NCBI GenBank assembly: GCA_029204225.1
Contig: CM055113.1
Coordinates: forward strand, 32,138,299 to 32,202,298
Source: Diphasiastrum complanatum
Lineage: Eukaryota > Streptophyta > Lycopodiopsida > Lycopodiales > Lycopodiaceae
Reading direction: 5' to 3'
DNA length: 64,000 nt
Shown: positions 45,541 to 58,345 of the stretch, one piece after another
How positions within the stretch are numbered: the first letter of the stretch is position 1
How the letters are laid out: each line of letters begins with the position of its first letter
Notes under the pieces: model-generated
Databases searched by the model: none
What the model was told of the DNA's origin: nothing
What the model saw: only the letters and a program-made list of their open reading frames with translations
Position numbers and translations under genes: made by a program

Positions 45541-46279
45541 TTGCTCAAAAATGTATGATTCAGTTTGATAAGCTGTAGAACTTCAATAAACAAGACACAC
45601 TAGTCTTCTAATGCAGCCATTCTGAACATGTAAATGTATCTACAAAAAGTACTAGAATAATAATTCTGAAAGCCTTTTAAACTCTCTATTGTAGAGTGTA
45701 ACCCTCTAGCTTAATGTCTCAAGCATCGAAACGACATTAAGTTACGACCACAAGCATGGCTCGAAACTTTAAAAATACAACTCAGTAGACTGAGATATAC
45801 GATGCTTACATTGAAGATTGAGTCTGTGTTCGCTCTACTTTCTTGCACGCAAGTGGAGGATATGTTAAAACCTATAGTAAATGAATAAAAATTGCTTTTG
45901 CAAACGATCATAGAGCCAGCTCAGTGAGCTCAGCTCATATTGAACAAAATGTGTACACGATCGTAGATCATTTTATAAAAAGTGGGAATACCTGTAGAAA
46001 CGCCTAGAGTAGCAACCCAAAAATCAAGGCAATCAGCATCGTCGACGATGGATGATGAGCCATTTTGCAGGCAAGTATCACGGCCTTTCACCTACACAAC
46101 AAATTCTTCACGCTCTTGCAATTCTTTACACTCACGGGCTCTCAACTACTCAGCTAAACGCAGCAGAGAATAGACTCTAGAGTGGAGCAGTAGACAAAGG
46201 TTCAATGAGGCATCATCCCCAGATAATAATATTTGCAACTTTTTGTGATTAGAGATTCAGAGACTCTAATGGCAGGTAA
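45541..46279. other. Intergenic, no recognised gene
   Basis: No domain or repeat was identified. It may contain the 3' end of the minus-strand gene that follows. Confidence 0.4.
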
Positions 46280-47249
46280 GTTGGTAACTATGAGTGCCTT
46301 TTGATTCATAAGCAATGTTAATGATTATGACAGAGAAATCAAATTTTGAATAGTTTTCAATAAAAACATCATCTTCAGGAAAAACAGAGACTTTCAAGAT
46401 CCAGCCATCAACATGAGGTTCATTAGCTTCATCTTTATTAGCTGGGGAACTGATTTGAGTTTATAGAAATCCAGTTTCCTAACAAAAGTGTGATGCTTAC
46501 AAACATTAAAACAGTCCGTACCAGGCTAAGCTTGTGATTATATCCTATATGTAATCAAGATATTCGACATCCAGTAATGATGTAGATTCAGGATTGTTGC
46601 TCACCAAATTAAGTAAGGCTTTTTCACCAAGAGTGGGTAAAACACCCTTTACGCGATACTGGGAACCAACTTCCAACCCTTCGCATGGCCCTTCCAGCTT
46701 CCTCGATACTGTTTCCAAATTTCCACATGAAGCAACTTTCTTAACTGCATCATCGCATATGGACTCCAAATTCTTCATCAGAAGCTCCTCCAATTGTCTC
46801 TTAGTGTCACTATCCTAGTCCCCTAGATGATTACACAGTTTATCATGCTGTATGATCGTATGAAGATTCCAACTCTCGTGTCCTCACCTGACGCAGAATG
46901 AGCATAATTGCAGAGTAGGTCTTCCAGCCTCTGAACTTGGTTTTTATTTCTTAATGCTGCAGTCTGATCTTGGTGATGTGAGGCTTGTGCGTTATAATTA
47001 GACTCAACACTGAGCAAAGTTGGAGGTGCAACGAGAATTCTGAATAGGATCACAAATACACATTGGAATTTTGCGTTGCTCTGAATCTTTGTCTGTCTTA
47101 TCAGAGCTACTGATGTTGCTAATCTGCAACAATGAAGCTGTACTCTCGGACAAAAAGTTTAGCATGTTTCGGCTGCTCTTCTCACTATCAGTGCCTGTGC
47201 CTTCACAGCTCCCCCCGCCTATAGGTGCAGAAGCTTGGTTGGATCTCAT
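46280..47249 (-). CDS. Possible multi-exon host gene, unknown product
   Basis: Three minus-strand stretches look like exons. At 47,249-47,060 a frame begins MRSNQASAPIGGGSCEGTGT and is Ser-rich. At about 47,035-46,890 it reads LVAPPTLLSVESNYNAQASH and LRNKNQVQRLEDLLCNYAHS, ending at a GTGAGG donor. At 46,793-46,548 it reads ESICDDAVKKVASCGNLETV, EGLEVGSQYRVKGVLPTLGE and NNPESTSLLDVEYLDYI. A fourth at about 46,450-46,280 reads NKDEANEPHVDGWILKVSVF and EDDVFIENYSKFDFSVIIIN. Codon quality is better than in the transposons and no family was recognised. Exon borders are approximate, and it could equally be a pseudogene. Confidence 0.4.
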
Positions 47250-47869
47250 GGTAACTTACTATTCTAACTCAAACTGCACCAGACATGATACAAACTGCTG
47301 ATAAATCATAAAAGAGCACAAAACACTGATAAATTGGTATAGGAACACAATCATTCATGGCAAATTACTGATAAATCCTACGGGACACAAAAACTGTAGA
47401 GTACCAAGAGATGGATGGGATAGCTGATGCAAGAATAGAATAGATTGTACTTACTGATTGCAAAGGAACTAGAGATTAAACATAAAATATTTTAAAGAAA
47501 ATATAGAAAGGTTAATCATTTCACAAACCCAAAAAGAAAATTCAATTCACACCAAGCCAAGCAAAAATAGTAGCAAAAGTAACTACAACATTGTACTTTC
47601 TCTTGATAGACTTTGGAACGCAAATGTTAAACTTCTTTCAAAAAGATGATTGAATTAAATTCCTCATTTCATGCCCCGCATCACCGAATGAGCATTAGTA
47701 CTGTACAGATGGCCCTAGAATACAAAGTATGTACTTTTACATGGAGCTTAACAATGCACATGTAGAAATGAAGACCAAAGTTTGACCCAACTTCATAGAG
47801 AACCCTTCTAACTGCACAGAAGAGGTCACACCGTCACAAATTTCATATGTGGCACAGATTACAGTGTAC

Positions 47870-48720
47870 ACCATTCAAAACGGCCTTCCAAGAGAACATC
47901 ATTATCAAAGTCAAAGTTGTATCTGCAGAATAAAATCAGACCACATTCATTCATAATCAATAAGTAAATTGGTCAATCTCAACAAATCAGTAATCACTCC
48001 AAAAGGCAGCTGAAGACCCTTCCACGTCGAGACACCTTCTCGAAGGTCACCTTCAACACCAAAACTAGGGTGAAAGTAGCTCTCCCTTATCAACAGATAA
48101 TCCCTGACAGGAAGCAACACCTTGTTAGTGCAATACTACAATAGCACTCGAAAGTCTAGAATACTGTGAACCTTGGAAATAGCATAACAATCACATGTAC
48201 AACAACATACATAATCGTGAGAGCTTCATGCCAGCTCAGAGATAGGAAGGAACAAAACTAGATAACCTTTGGGGCCAGGCTTATCTGTGATTATGAAAAG
48301 TGAGATTTATTCACATATTTACACTAGTTTTGTCAATCTCATTCAGATGGGCTACTGTTAACTAGCATGAATTTGAGCTTTTAGCTTAAAAGAGACTCTA
48401 TGAGTTTTTTGAGATCTCCCTTATCTAGAAAGAGACCACTAGATGTTGCAAAGTTTGGGCCGCATATTCACGTAGTACAATATCTAGCACACATAGTGCA
48501 TCCTAAGCAATAGGAGTAGGCTGAGGGTTTAATAGAGTATCTATAGCCTTCATATTGACTATGGCTGCAAATTCTATCTTCATTATAAATTCTCCGTAGA
48601 ATGAAGTCTTTCTCTTTTTCTTTTTGTCATCATCTGCTGAAGTGGGAAACTCCTCGCTACCAACTTCTCAATAGCATGATCATGTGCTTTACCCCCTCCG
48701 GATCTGCATTTAAATAAAAT
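47870..48720 (-). pseudogene. Argonaute gene fragment
   Basis: An exon-like stretch at about 48,430-48,650 reads MKIEFAAIVNMKAIDTLLNP and then DALCVLDIVLREYAAQ, which is the Argonaute linker between N and PAZ domains (EAL-VLDIVLRE). A second at about 48,028-48,118 reads YLLIRESYFHPSFG, DLREGVSTWKG, matching the next Argonaute segment (GRSFYSP-LG--LGEG-ESW-G) up to a GT donor-like site. A TAG interrupts PTPIA-stop-DALC. The small frame YNFDFDNDVLLEGRFEWC at 47,872-47,928 after a TTCTGCAG acceptor could be another exon but does not resemble Argonaute. PAZ and PIWI domains were not found, so this is a 5' partial and probably dead copy. Argonautes bind small RNAs in silencing. Confidence 0.6.
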
Positions 48721-49640
48721 TGACTGGTAACAATGTTACTAGTGCCTTCTTTGGAACCACTTCCTTTATGTGTGCAGCTAGCCTATGTAGAATGATTCCT
48801 AAGTCACCAAAATTAAAGATTTGCAAGGGACTAGATAGTAGAGCCTGGCCATAAGGGCTTATCGATTCTGAACAAATGAAACCCACTTACAGCTAAGTTC
48901 TGAAATCTTACTTCCACTCTTCAAGTTCTTTACTCTCTTTTTTCGTCCATGCAATTAATCCATCTTTCATACTAAAGCCAACATGTGATTCTTCTTCCAT
49001 GAATCATGTTTGTTAAATTTTCACAGTTGATTAAATTTGAATAAATTCATTTTTCACATTTTAATTTTAAAAGAGTTTTTTGCTTTTGCAATCTAAATGC
49101 TACAATCATCAATAGTAAATCTCGAAGGACAGACTAGGTTTTTGAATTGTAAGCTTGTAGCAGGTACGCCTGCTCTCTAGTACTATCTCGTATAGACATA
49201 ACTTACTAATTTGATCCTCAATCAAGGCACATCATGAGTGATAATGAGTAATTCCTTGAGCTTAGGTGATAAATGCCTATCTTGAGTGCAAAAGCCACAT
49301 GTACATTGCATTGTGGGCTTATAAAGCTGGTGTCAAATTACTTCAATTTCAATTTTTCAGCTTACTCCATTTTCAAAAAAAAAATTGGACTTTTAAGTAT
49401 TGGTCTTTTATTTAAACATGTGACTTTCATTATTGTGATAGTTTGGATGCACTACTAGCATAGTTGTAGGAGTTGCAAGCAAATTTTGGCTGTATGCATT
49501 AATGAATCATAGTTTTTATATCAGCTAGCTTGTCACTGAAATATATGGGACTGCTGCACTCTTACGAAAAATAGATTTTTTACTATTGTAGGCCTGAAGC
49601 TTCTTGTTGCTTCAATATTGTCTCTATAGTCAGTTATTGT
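48721..49640. other. Intergenic, no recognised gene
   Basis: Possibly includes more degraded Argonaute 5' sequence on the minus strand at 48,780-48,950. No other signal was seen. Confidence 0.35.
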
Positions 49641-49647
49641 TGGAGGT

Positions 49648-52076
49648 GTGAATATTTCACAAATTAGAAAACTCATTGGATTGTACTCACAAGCTTCAAT
49701 GGAAACTTCCAAAGATGTCAGTGAAACAAGTGAAAAATGTGTAATTAAATACACTAAGAGAAAACAATCTAGCATTCTTGTAATGTTTGGAGCTAACAAA
49801 AAAAGCACAACGAGAAATATGTTTGTGATGGGTGCAACGAGGAGGAAAAAGTTGATGCAGAACAAGAAAAGATTCAATCAGCCAACCTCCAAAAGAATCT
49901 AGAAGCTCTTAGAATTGCAAAAGCTTGTAGCATGTGGCAAGATCGATGGATCATCGATTACCCGTGGCTTGAGTTCAACAAAGAATTAGGAAGGGTGTAC
50001 TGTAAAGTATGCAAGCAACAACCAAACCATTTCAAAAATGTATTTGGAACTTTGGGGAGCACTAACATTCGTGCTAGTGCATGGTTGGATCATGTTAGGT
50101 CCAAAGTCCATCGAGATATATATAGAGATCAGATTGAAGCAGAGAAAACAACAATACAAGAAGCGAATACTACTATTCGCGGCAGAAAAGAAGAGGCGTT
50201 GTGGGCCTTGTTTAAGGTGGCATATTTTATTGCAAAAGAGGATCTTCCCTACACCAAGTTCCAATCTGAACTATGTTTGTTATGATCCCTTGGATTGAAA
50301 ACAATGACAAAAAGTCTCTATCAACATGATAAGGCCTTTGCTGAATTTATAAAATACATTGCTGAATCATTACGAGAAAGTATTGTGGAAAAAGTAAAGC
50401 AAAGTCCTTTCTTTGGATTAATGGTGGTTGAGTCCACGGACATATCCGACAAGAAGTCCTTGATTATGTATTTGTCTTACATTGAAAACTTCAATCCTGT
50501 AACTTCTTATTTCTGTCTTATTTCTTTAGAAAATGAGAATGCCGAATCAATTTACGATGCAATCATGGCTATTTTTCGTGACTCAAACCTAAATATTAGG
50601 AAGTTTGTAGGGTTTGGATCTGATGGAGCAAGTGTCATGATACGGTCAAACACTGGAGTTGTGACGAGACTAAAGAAATCAGGCCCTTTTCTATCAGGTA
50701 TACATTGCATCGCCCATGGGTGCAATTTAGCATGTTCAAGTTCAGCCTCCAAATTGTCGTATTCCAAGTTTATTGATTCAGTAGTTAATGCAGTTTCTTT
50801 CTTTGCCAATAGTTGCAAGAGGCAATCTCTTTTGCGGTCGTTACAAGAAGAAATGGCAAGTGATATATTGAAGTTGAATAGGATTAATGCCACAAGATGG
50901 TTGAGTCGTCACAATGCGATAAAACGCATATGTGATGTTCTGCAACCTGTGATTCGTGCTATAAAAAGTGAATTTAAGAAAATGTCAAGGAAAAAATCAA
51001 ATTCGCAAAAAGATATTGTTTTCGTCGATGAGGATGCCCAAGATGTTGTTGAAGACGATTTGGAAGCAGCCTTGGCATCTACAAGTAAGTCGAAGAAGGC
51101 AGTTCAGGCTGCTGCAACCAAAAAGCTTCTAAAAAGGTTATGCGACCTCAAATGTATATACGTTCTACATTTTCTAGTGGACATACTTAAAAAGCTGTCA
51201 AATTTGAGTTTGATATTTCAACGCGACTATGTGGAAGTTGGAGCAATCTTCGGAATTGTTTCTAATGAAATTGCTTTGATTGAGGACGAGTTTATTGAAG
51301 ACCCTCCAACAAATCTGAACACTGGAACATATGATAGTAAAGGGTATGCAATCTTACCAGACTATAGACCTGAAAATGGTTATATCCGAAGGTTACAAAA
51401 TTTTGCGAGGGAATATGTATTATGATATAGAAATCAATAGGTCTGCTGTGGGTGATGACTTAGAAGAGGCGATTGCGTTCCAAAAGTCCTTTTTCTTGTG
51501 CTATAGTTGAGAGTTTGTTAGATCAGTTCCAAGATAAAGGCCATTTGAGTTCCTTCAAGGCACTATCTCCTACCAACATACCAAGATGCATGAGAGAAAT
51601 GAAAGATTGTGGTTATCAAGAGATCAATTCCCTTGGTGATTTTTATGGGATTTCAAAAGTTGATGCGGTTGGAAATGTGATTCCTCCACTCATCAATATT
51701 GAAGAGGTGAGGCTTCAAAATTGAAGAGGTGAAGCATTCAAAATTCAAGCCACAACTGAATGGAGCGGCCGATCTTTTCATGATACATCAGCTATCATTG
51801 GCTCCAATCAGCAGTTGCATGAGAAATATAAAGGATTGTACACATTTATGTGCATCGCACTTGTGCAGTGTACCAATTCGGCTGCTTGTGAAAGAGGCTA
51901 GACCCAATCTAATCAAAGATAGAAAAAGCAATAAGATTGATTCCGCGGATGCCTTAATGTGTATTTCCATTGAGGGAAGCAATGACCTTGATTCATTGGA
52001 CTCTTCAAATGCAATCAACTCATGCTGCAAAAATGAGCTCTTTTTCCTTATAGTGATTCTGTTTGTTACAGCCTAA
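49648..52076 (+). mobile_element. hAT-family transposase gene (ZNF862/KIAA1586-like), nearly open
   Basis: The main frame runs from about 49,830 to 51,425 with one in-frame TGA at 50,283-50,285. It encodes a TTF/BED-like zinc finger (YCKVCKQQPN followed by HVRSKVHRD), then the transposase core: FFGLMVVESTDISDKKSLIM, NIRKFVGFGSDGASVMIRS, GIHCIAHGCNLACSSSASK and INATRWLSRHNAIKRI. The pattern STD...GSDGAS...CIAH-NL is that of the DUF4371-type hAT transposases. After the stop at 51,423 the C-terminal part continues in other frames: SLGDFYGISKVDAVG near 51,630 and the dimerisation motif VQCTNSAACERG at about 51,865-51,900, then ALMCISIEGSNDLDS after a frameshift. Terminal repeats and the 8-bp target duplication were not located. 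The element cannot work without frameshift and stop repair. Confidence 0.88.
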
Positions 52077-52189
52077 TTTGTGTGGTTTCAATATATATTT
52101 TAGATCTGATTTGTCTTGCTATTAGATCCTCAAATGCTTTACATGTTGATTCAAACTCATTCACTTGTTTGTGTATCAAGTTGATGTGA

Positions 52190-52375
52190 ATAGACATATT
52201 GACAAGCTAAATGCAGTCATACTTTTGAATATCATTGTAATGATTCGAAGCAGTATCTCACCCGACAATCTTCTTTTTTGGTAAGTTCCTAGCCTCTTGT
52301 TTGATTTTTCTGCAAGATTTATTAACTTGAATAAGATTGTATTACACTTAGTATTATGTCCATGCTGGTGGCATC
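52190..52375 (+). repeat. ~190-bp repeat, second copy at 54,425-54,610
   Basis: Both copies share AGTTGATGTGA, ATGATTCGAAGCA/ATGATTCAAAGCA, CCGACAAT and TTTTTGGTAAGTT and end in GGTGGC. They flank the 52.4-54.2 kb mosaic in direct orientation. Confidence 0.65.
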
Positions 52376-52382
52376 ATATAAA

Positions 52383-53060
<678 letters not shown>

Positions 53061-53199
53061 TCTCTTTCATCCTCTTCACCTATCTCATAGCACTCTATAA
53101 AATTTACTTGGGAATCTATAAGCAGCCCTACTTCCTCATCCCCCCTTATAAGATGACCTCCTAATGGGCTCACCATCAGAATCCCTGGAAAAAATATTT

Positions 53200-53820
53200 G
53201 CTTGGTAAGGCTAGTTTATGATAGCATTAGCTTGGTATAACCATGGCCTACCAAACCGTATCGATTACGCTGGCATATATGCTGGGTTAATGACAAAGAA
53301 ACTCATAATGAAAGTCTTTGTCTCTATGTTTAAATTGATACTCCTCAACTCTCCCACCAGAGTGCAGCGAGATGCATCAGCTAAATGTATTTAGGATGAA
53401 CAGTGGGCTAAATTTGATCTTCTAATCCTAACTCTTTAGCCATTTTTTCAGTCATCAAGTTTCTACTTGATCCTGAATCTATTAATATATTTTGTATAAC
53501 AAAACAGCCTATAGTTGCACTAATTTTGGGAAGTCCACAGTCCCCTCTATCTATGTACTCAACTCTAATACTATATGCAGGTGTTGATACTTTCCTCTGG
53601 TCATCCCCTTCCTCAGTCCTTGTGGAATGGACTTCTTTGTCCTCCAAAGTGTAACTTGAGGATGATGTCGGGGTTTCGCCTTCATATTTATCTTTTTCCT
53701 AGGATACAATGATCCTTTTATGACTCTTCCCTTATGGTGTCCTTCTTCTTCCAATGGGTTATTACATCAGCTTGGTATAGCCAAGGTCTTCCCAATAACA
53801 TTTTATAGGATGACTCCCTA
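53200..53820 (-). pseudogene. Ty3/gypsy protease fragments, C-terminal motif present twice
   Basis: On the minus strand the order is LLGRPWLYQADVI (about 53,810-53,770), then VEYIDRGDCGLPKISATIGC and NILIDSGSSRNLMTEKMAKE (about 53,560-53,430), then FGRPWLYQANAI (about 53,255-53,220). In an intact retropepsin the active site IDSGSS precedes a single GRPWL motif, so part of the gene was duplicated or two related copies are joined. The catalytic DSG is intact. Stops occur between segments. This protease differs from those of TE-A and TE-B. Confidence 0.8.
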
Positions 53821-54228
53821 CTTTTACCATTTCACAATGCTAATAAAAAATTGTTATCATTTGGTCTGAATATGGTCACTTGAGTTTGTAATCACATTCA
53901 ATTGATTTGAGAACAATAACATCTACTTGCAAGATTAAGAATGGGCCCACAAAATCTCTAGACATTCAAAATACAGATCAAATATATCTCTGCCCGCAAA
54001 ATCCCGCATCCAAAGATAATCGTTCTCGAATGTGAATGTATTGACACATAGTGTGGTGCAAGATGAGAGTCTATAAAAATTTCAAAATTTGTAACCAACA
54101 CTCATTATGATGTGCTCACATTCTACAATCCAAGTGCATGTGCTCAAATTTTCAAAATAGGTTGATAAGGTGAAACCATCTCAAATATTTGCGCTTTTTT
54201 GTTTTTTATAATGTTTGGACTTGAGTAG
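53815..54228 (+). repeat. Repeat F part
   Basis: Matches about 1,905-2,320. In copy 1 this part lies upstream of the part found here at 52,383-52,616, so the order is permuted, as if derived from a tandem array of F units. Confidence 0.8.
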
Positions 54229-54424
54229 CTATCATTAGTAGCTTGACAACATGTATTCTCATGTCAATGCATAATTTTGTATGTTTCCATGATGATTTCA
54301 AGCACTATCTCTTGCAGACGTTTGTTGACTCCTCGTATTGAGCAGATGTTTTAGAGATTATGAAATGTGGGTATAAACTAATGTGCCTTTTATGTGACGA
54401 GAATGTATTAAGTCGATGTAGAGT

Positions 54425-54610
54425 TGATGTGACAAAAATCTGTCCAATACATATAGAATTTTGCATGTTCATACAATGATTCAAAGCACCATTTCAGCCG
54501 ACAATGTAACTTTTTGGTAAGTTTTTAGGCTTTTGTGAGATTTTTCTATAAGCTTTAGAAATTTAAGTGCGGCAATCTTACAAAAAGTGTTATGTCTATT
54601 GGTGGCTTTT
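54425..54610 (+). repeat. Second copy of the ~190-bp repeat
   Basis: See 52,190-52,375. The two may be remnants of one duplicated host segment into which the mosaic was inserted. Confidence 0.6.
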
Positions 54611-55089
54611 GTTTTTGTCCTTAAGCATGTGTTCACGTATTCATGCGTAATTGTTTTCCACATGTTGATCCATAATTGGTGTTCTCATATGTATGTAGGA
54701 AGTAAGGTTTCGATATCCTTAACAAATTGCACATCTTTGGTTTTGGTAAGACCCAGTTTGTTGACTGTGTCGATCCTTCACATGAAAATATAGTTCATCA
54801 ATGAATGAACAAAAATGAATCAAATTAAATGCTTCTTGCATGAAATATTTGTTGAAAGCACTTTGAATCTTGAATACAATTAGCTTTTAATTGCAATTTT
54901 TTGTGTTCGCATAAGTCTTTTGCAAAGCTTTGTTGATATTCTTAAAGAAATGTTTGCATGATTGTAATGGTTGACGTTTCTAGTTTTATAGGTTTTATTG
55001 CATGTGTTATAATAGCAAATATTTCTAAAGATAATTTTGAAGATGTTTTGACCTATTGTCCATTCATAATTTTGATAGGTTTTTGAGGC

Positions 55090-55334
55090 ATGTCACAAAA
55101 TCAGCTAGGAAGTTAAGATTGCAATTGCACCATATAGTATGGGTACATTTGTGAAGCATATCAATGACCTCATTTATAAGGAAACAAGAGGCATGCTGAA
55201 GATCCTCTTCTAGAATGTTATCAATGATGCAATGTTGTGCACGGAGCATGCTGGCTGGAAGACTCTTACCTGCTATGGGTGTTGTCTATGGTTTAAAGAG
55301 ACAAGGAAAAATCCTTTCTGGTTTTGGAGTCTAG
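55090..55334 (+). pseudogene. Histone H4 pseudogene (C-terminal two thirds)
   Basis: The plus strand reads VKIAIAPYSMGTFVKHINDL followed by IYKETRGMLKILF-stop-NVINDA and CTEHAGWKT. Shifting one base near 55,270 it continues PAMGVVYGLKRQGKILSGFG-stop. This lines up over its length with the H4 core ([63 protein letters not shown]). A TAG and a one-base insertion, together with many replaced basic residues, show it is long dead. The N-terminal tail is missing. H4 genes lack introns in most plants, so whether it came through RNA cannot be told. Confidence 0.78.
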
Positions 55335-55865
55335 CTTATAAGTTAAAATGGTGTTTTTTAATACCAGCTTTAGTTGATTATACTATCTTCGAGAACTCCA
55401 TTAAGTAGGGCTTTAGTTTATGATATACTTTTCTTATGAGCTATTGAAGGATTCTGGCATGACTGCAAGCCTCACCTTGTTATGAATTTATAGATGTCGC
55501 CTTTTTTTAATGTATTTCATCATTGGCATGGCACCATCTCTTGAGATAATGAAAATGATGGACGATTAAAGTTTGGATGTCTTTGTTGGAGAACTCTAAT
55601 GTACCGCTACTGTGCAATTTGATGTTGTTATATCTCATTTTGATCCTAACTCTTTCTCCGTGTCTTTTACTTCTGATAGACGCAATCTTGTACAGATCCT
55701 CCATAGGTACATGCAGGCTTGATTCTAACGCATTAAAAATACGTACATAACTTACACTAAGTTACCCGTGGTTTAACATACATAATCTACTCACCTAAAC
55801 TTTTCTCTGTCAATTGGGCTCGTAACTACTGCGTGTAGTACTCAGTGACCACTCACCTGTCCAGT
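55335..55865. other. Intergenic, no recognised gene
   Basis: AT-rich, without recognisable coding sequence or repeats shared with the rest of the window. Confidence 0.4.
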
Positions 55866-56130
55866 GTCATTACTTCCCACACTGAAGCTTTCATTTGTCT
55901 GCTTGGTGTATCAGACTAGCGCTCACAAACAGATTCAATCTATGCAGACAAGACAGTCTGTTGGTAGTCATCAAACATAAAGAAAATAGCCAAAGGATAC
56001 AGACACGATATACAAGCTCTCTCAATCTCCCTCTGATCATTCCAAGAAGCACAGGAGATAGAGCTCCAAAGTCTGAGTTATTCCAACGTGTTGTCTTATA
56101 CAACAAGATACTGCTTAAGAGAAAAAATTC
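55866..56130 (-). repeat. Second copy of the ~270-bp repeat at 11,163-11,435
   Basis: Inverted relative to the first copy. It ends at about 56,130 just before a TE-A-type pol fragment, which supports a transposon-terminus origin. Confidence 0.75.
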
Positions 56131-56199
56131 AAGAAAGCTTAATATTGCTAATCCTATTTATCCACTATGCCACTTTACGGAAACCTAAAAAGGGTAATA

Positions 56200-57160
56200 A
56201 GAAGAAGGCCGGAAGTGTTCGAAGATCAGTCCTCCTGTTGTTTGGATTGATGAACTTAATCAAAGCTTTGAAGCTTTGAAGATGTTGTTGTCTACAGCCG
56301 CTATCTTACACATAGTGGACCCTAGCGGATCTTTCTTAGTGAAAACAGATGCTAGTGACTATGCGATAGGTGCAGTCCTTTACCAGGATGGTAGACCTGT
56401 GGCTTTCGAGAGCAAGAAGTTGGACCCAACTCAAAGTAGATATTCGACTTATGAGAAAAAACTTTTTGTTGTCATCCATGCGTTAAAGATCTGGAGACAT
56501 TATTTGTATGGATCCAAATTCATGGTAATGAAAGATCATGAATCTCTTAAGTATATCCGTGATGCCTTGGACCTTAAAGTTCATAAGGCCCACTGGTCAG
56601 AACTCATTCCAGAGTTCAAATTCGACATTAAGTACCGTCGAGGTACGTCAAATTGTGTTGCTGATGCTTTGAGCCGGATTGGAGAAGTTAATCAGTAAAG
56701 CAGCTGGTCTGTTGCATCCATTGGAAATTCCCAGCAAAAAATGGAAAAGTATTTCCATGGATTTTGTGGTCGAACTTCCCAAGTCAGGGAAGGGTCACGA
56801 TGCTATTTGGGTAGTAGTTGATAGACTAACCAAAATGGCACAATTTATTCCAACAAAAACTACTGTCAAAGCTTTTGAACTTGCTCAACTTTTCGTTGAA
56901 AAGTTGTTCAGGTTGTATGGTTTGTCGAACGATATTGTTAGTGATCGTGATTCCAAGATCACTGGCAAATTTTGGCAGGCGGTCTTTGAAAGACTGGAAA
57001 CTACTTTAAGTCTATCGTCTACGGATCACCCAGAAACCGATGGTCAGACTGAACATGGCTCCCAATGGTTGAGTTCACATACAATAGTATGAAGCATTCT
57101 GCCACTGATTTTAGTCCTTTTATGCTCTTGTACGGTTTTCAATCTCGTTCCCCTATCTCC
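56200..57160 (+). pseudogene. TE-A family RNase H-integrase fragment
   Basis: It encodes LMKMLLSTAAILHIVDPSG, KTDASDYAIGAVLYQDGRPV, ALKIWRHYLYGSKFMVMKDH and ADALSRIGEVNQ. It then jumps, without the zinc module, to LLHPLEIPSKKWKSISMDFV, VVDRLTKMAQFIPTKTTVKA, DRDSKITGKFWQAVFERLET and YNSMKHSATDFSPFMLLYGF. It is a close relative of TE-A and keeps FWQAVFE and YQDGRPV, which serve as reference for the damage in TE-A. A deletion near 56,694 removed the H2C2 module, another near 57,055 removed part of the core, and the element ends inside RSPISVG at about 57,160. Confidence 0.92.
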
Positions 57161-57965
57161 GTTGGACCTAACTGCAAGGGAAAAGGACATGTAACTGCAG
57201 AATGTCCTCAATCACAACAACCGAGGTCTAAACCACGGTTTGTAAATTCATCTAGGGAAGATGAGCCTCGACCATCTAAGTCTAGTCCTGATATGGTAGT
57301 CTAGAGAATAGAAGTAGAATCAGAGATACTAGAAGATCAAGACCAGGATTGGCCCGATTTGGAATCAGATGTAAATAAAGTTACGACTAGAAGTAGGAAA
57401 GATAATTTAACTCTTCGAGATAAGAAGAAAATTATGAAGGTAAAAAATGCAAATTTTGCGAAAAGCGCAAAAAATGCAACAAACAAGATGCAAATTGCAG
57501 AAAAGCCCTTAGAAACTACTCTTAATAAGGATCTAGACTTTGATCGGTTGGATGAAAAGTATTATCAAGTAGATATTAGTTCACAGGCTAAGAAAGTTAA
57601 GAAGGTGACATTTGCAAATCCAATCATAAACATTGAATTGCCTAGAGATCCATCATCGCTTAAAATCGCTCTTATGATATGGTAGAAGATTTTGCTTCTA
57701 GAATTCCAAATATAACATTTAAACAATAATCAGAAGATAACCAGTATTATAAAAAGGAGATTAAGTTTTACAAAAGAAGAAAAGAAAGAAAGCTAAGTTG
57801 CCACCAGTGGATGTAGGACTAGTGAATTATGGCGATGAAGGCCAATCCAAAATTCAAATATTAATCAATGGTTGTATTTTAGATAATGTACCCATAGATT
57901 CTAGGTCAAGCGTCAGTATTTCGACCCACGAAACTATATATGAGTTAGGCATTCACCATCAAATT
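57160..57965 (+). pseudogene. Gag zinc knuckle and protease of another Ty3/gypsy element, fused to TE-A integrase
   Basis: Reading continues from TE-A's RSPISVG into NCKGKGHVTAECPQSQQ, the second half of a CCHC knuckle. A Lys/Asp-rich region follows (EVESEILEDQDQDWPDLESD), then a basic stretch to 57,685, and a protease segment at 57,798-57,960: GDEGQSKIQILINGCILDNV followed by PIDSRSSVSI, where DSG is changed to DSR. Stops at 57,302, 57,683 and 57,727 break it. The protease joins repeat F at about 57,970. Confidence 0.82.
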
Positions 57966-57974
57966 GCACCGACA

Positions 57975-58345
<371 letters not shown>

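Noticed and set aside
46280..48720. A single Argonaute gene spanning 46.3-48.7 kb
   Set aside because: Only 48.0-48.7 kb shows Argonaute-like sequence. The stretches below 47.3 kb have no PAZ or PIWI motifs and are kept separate.
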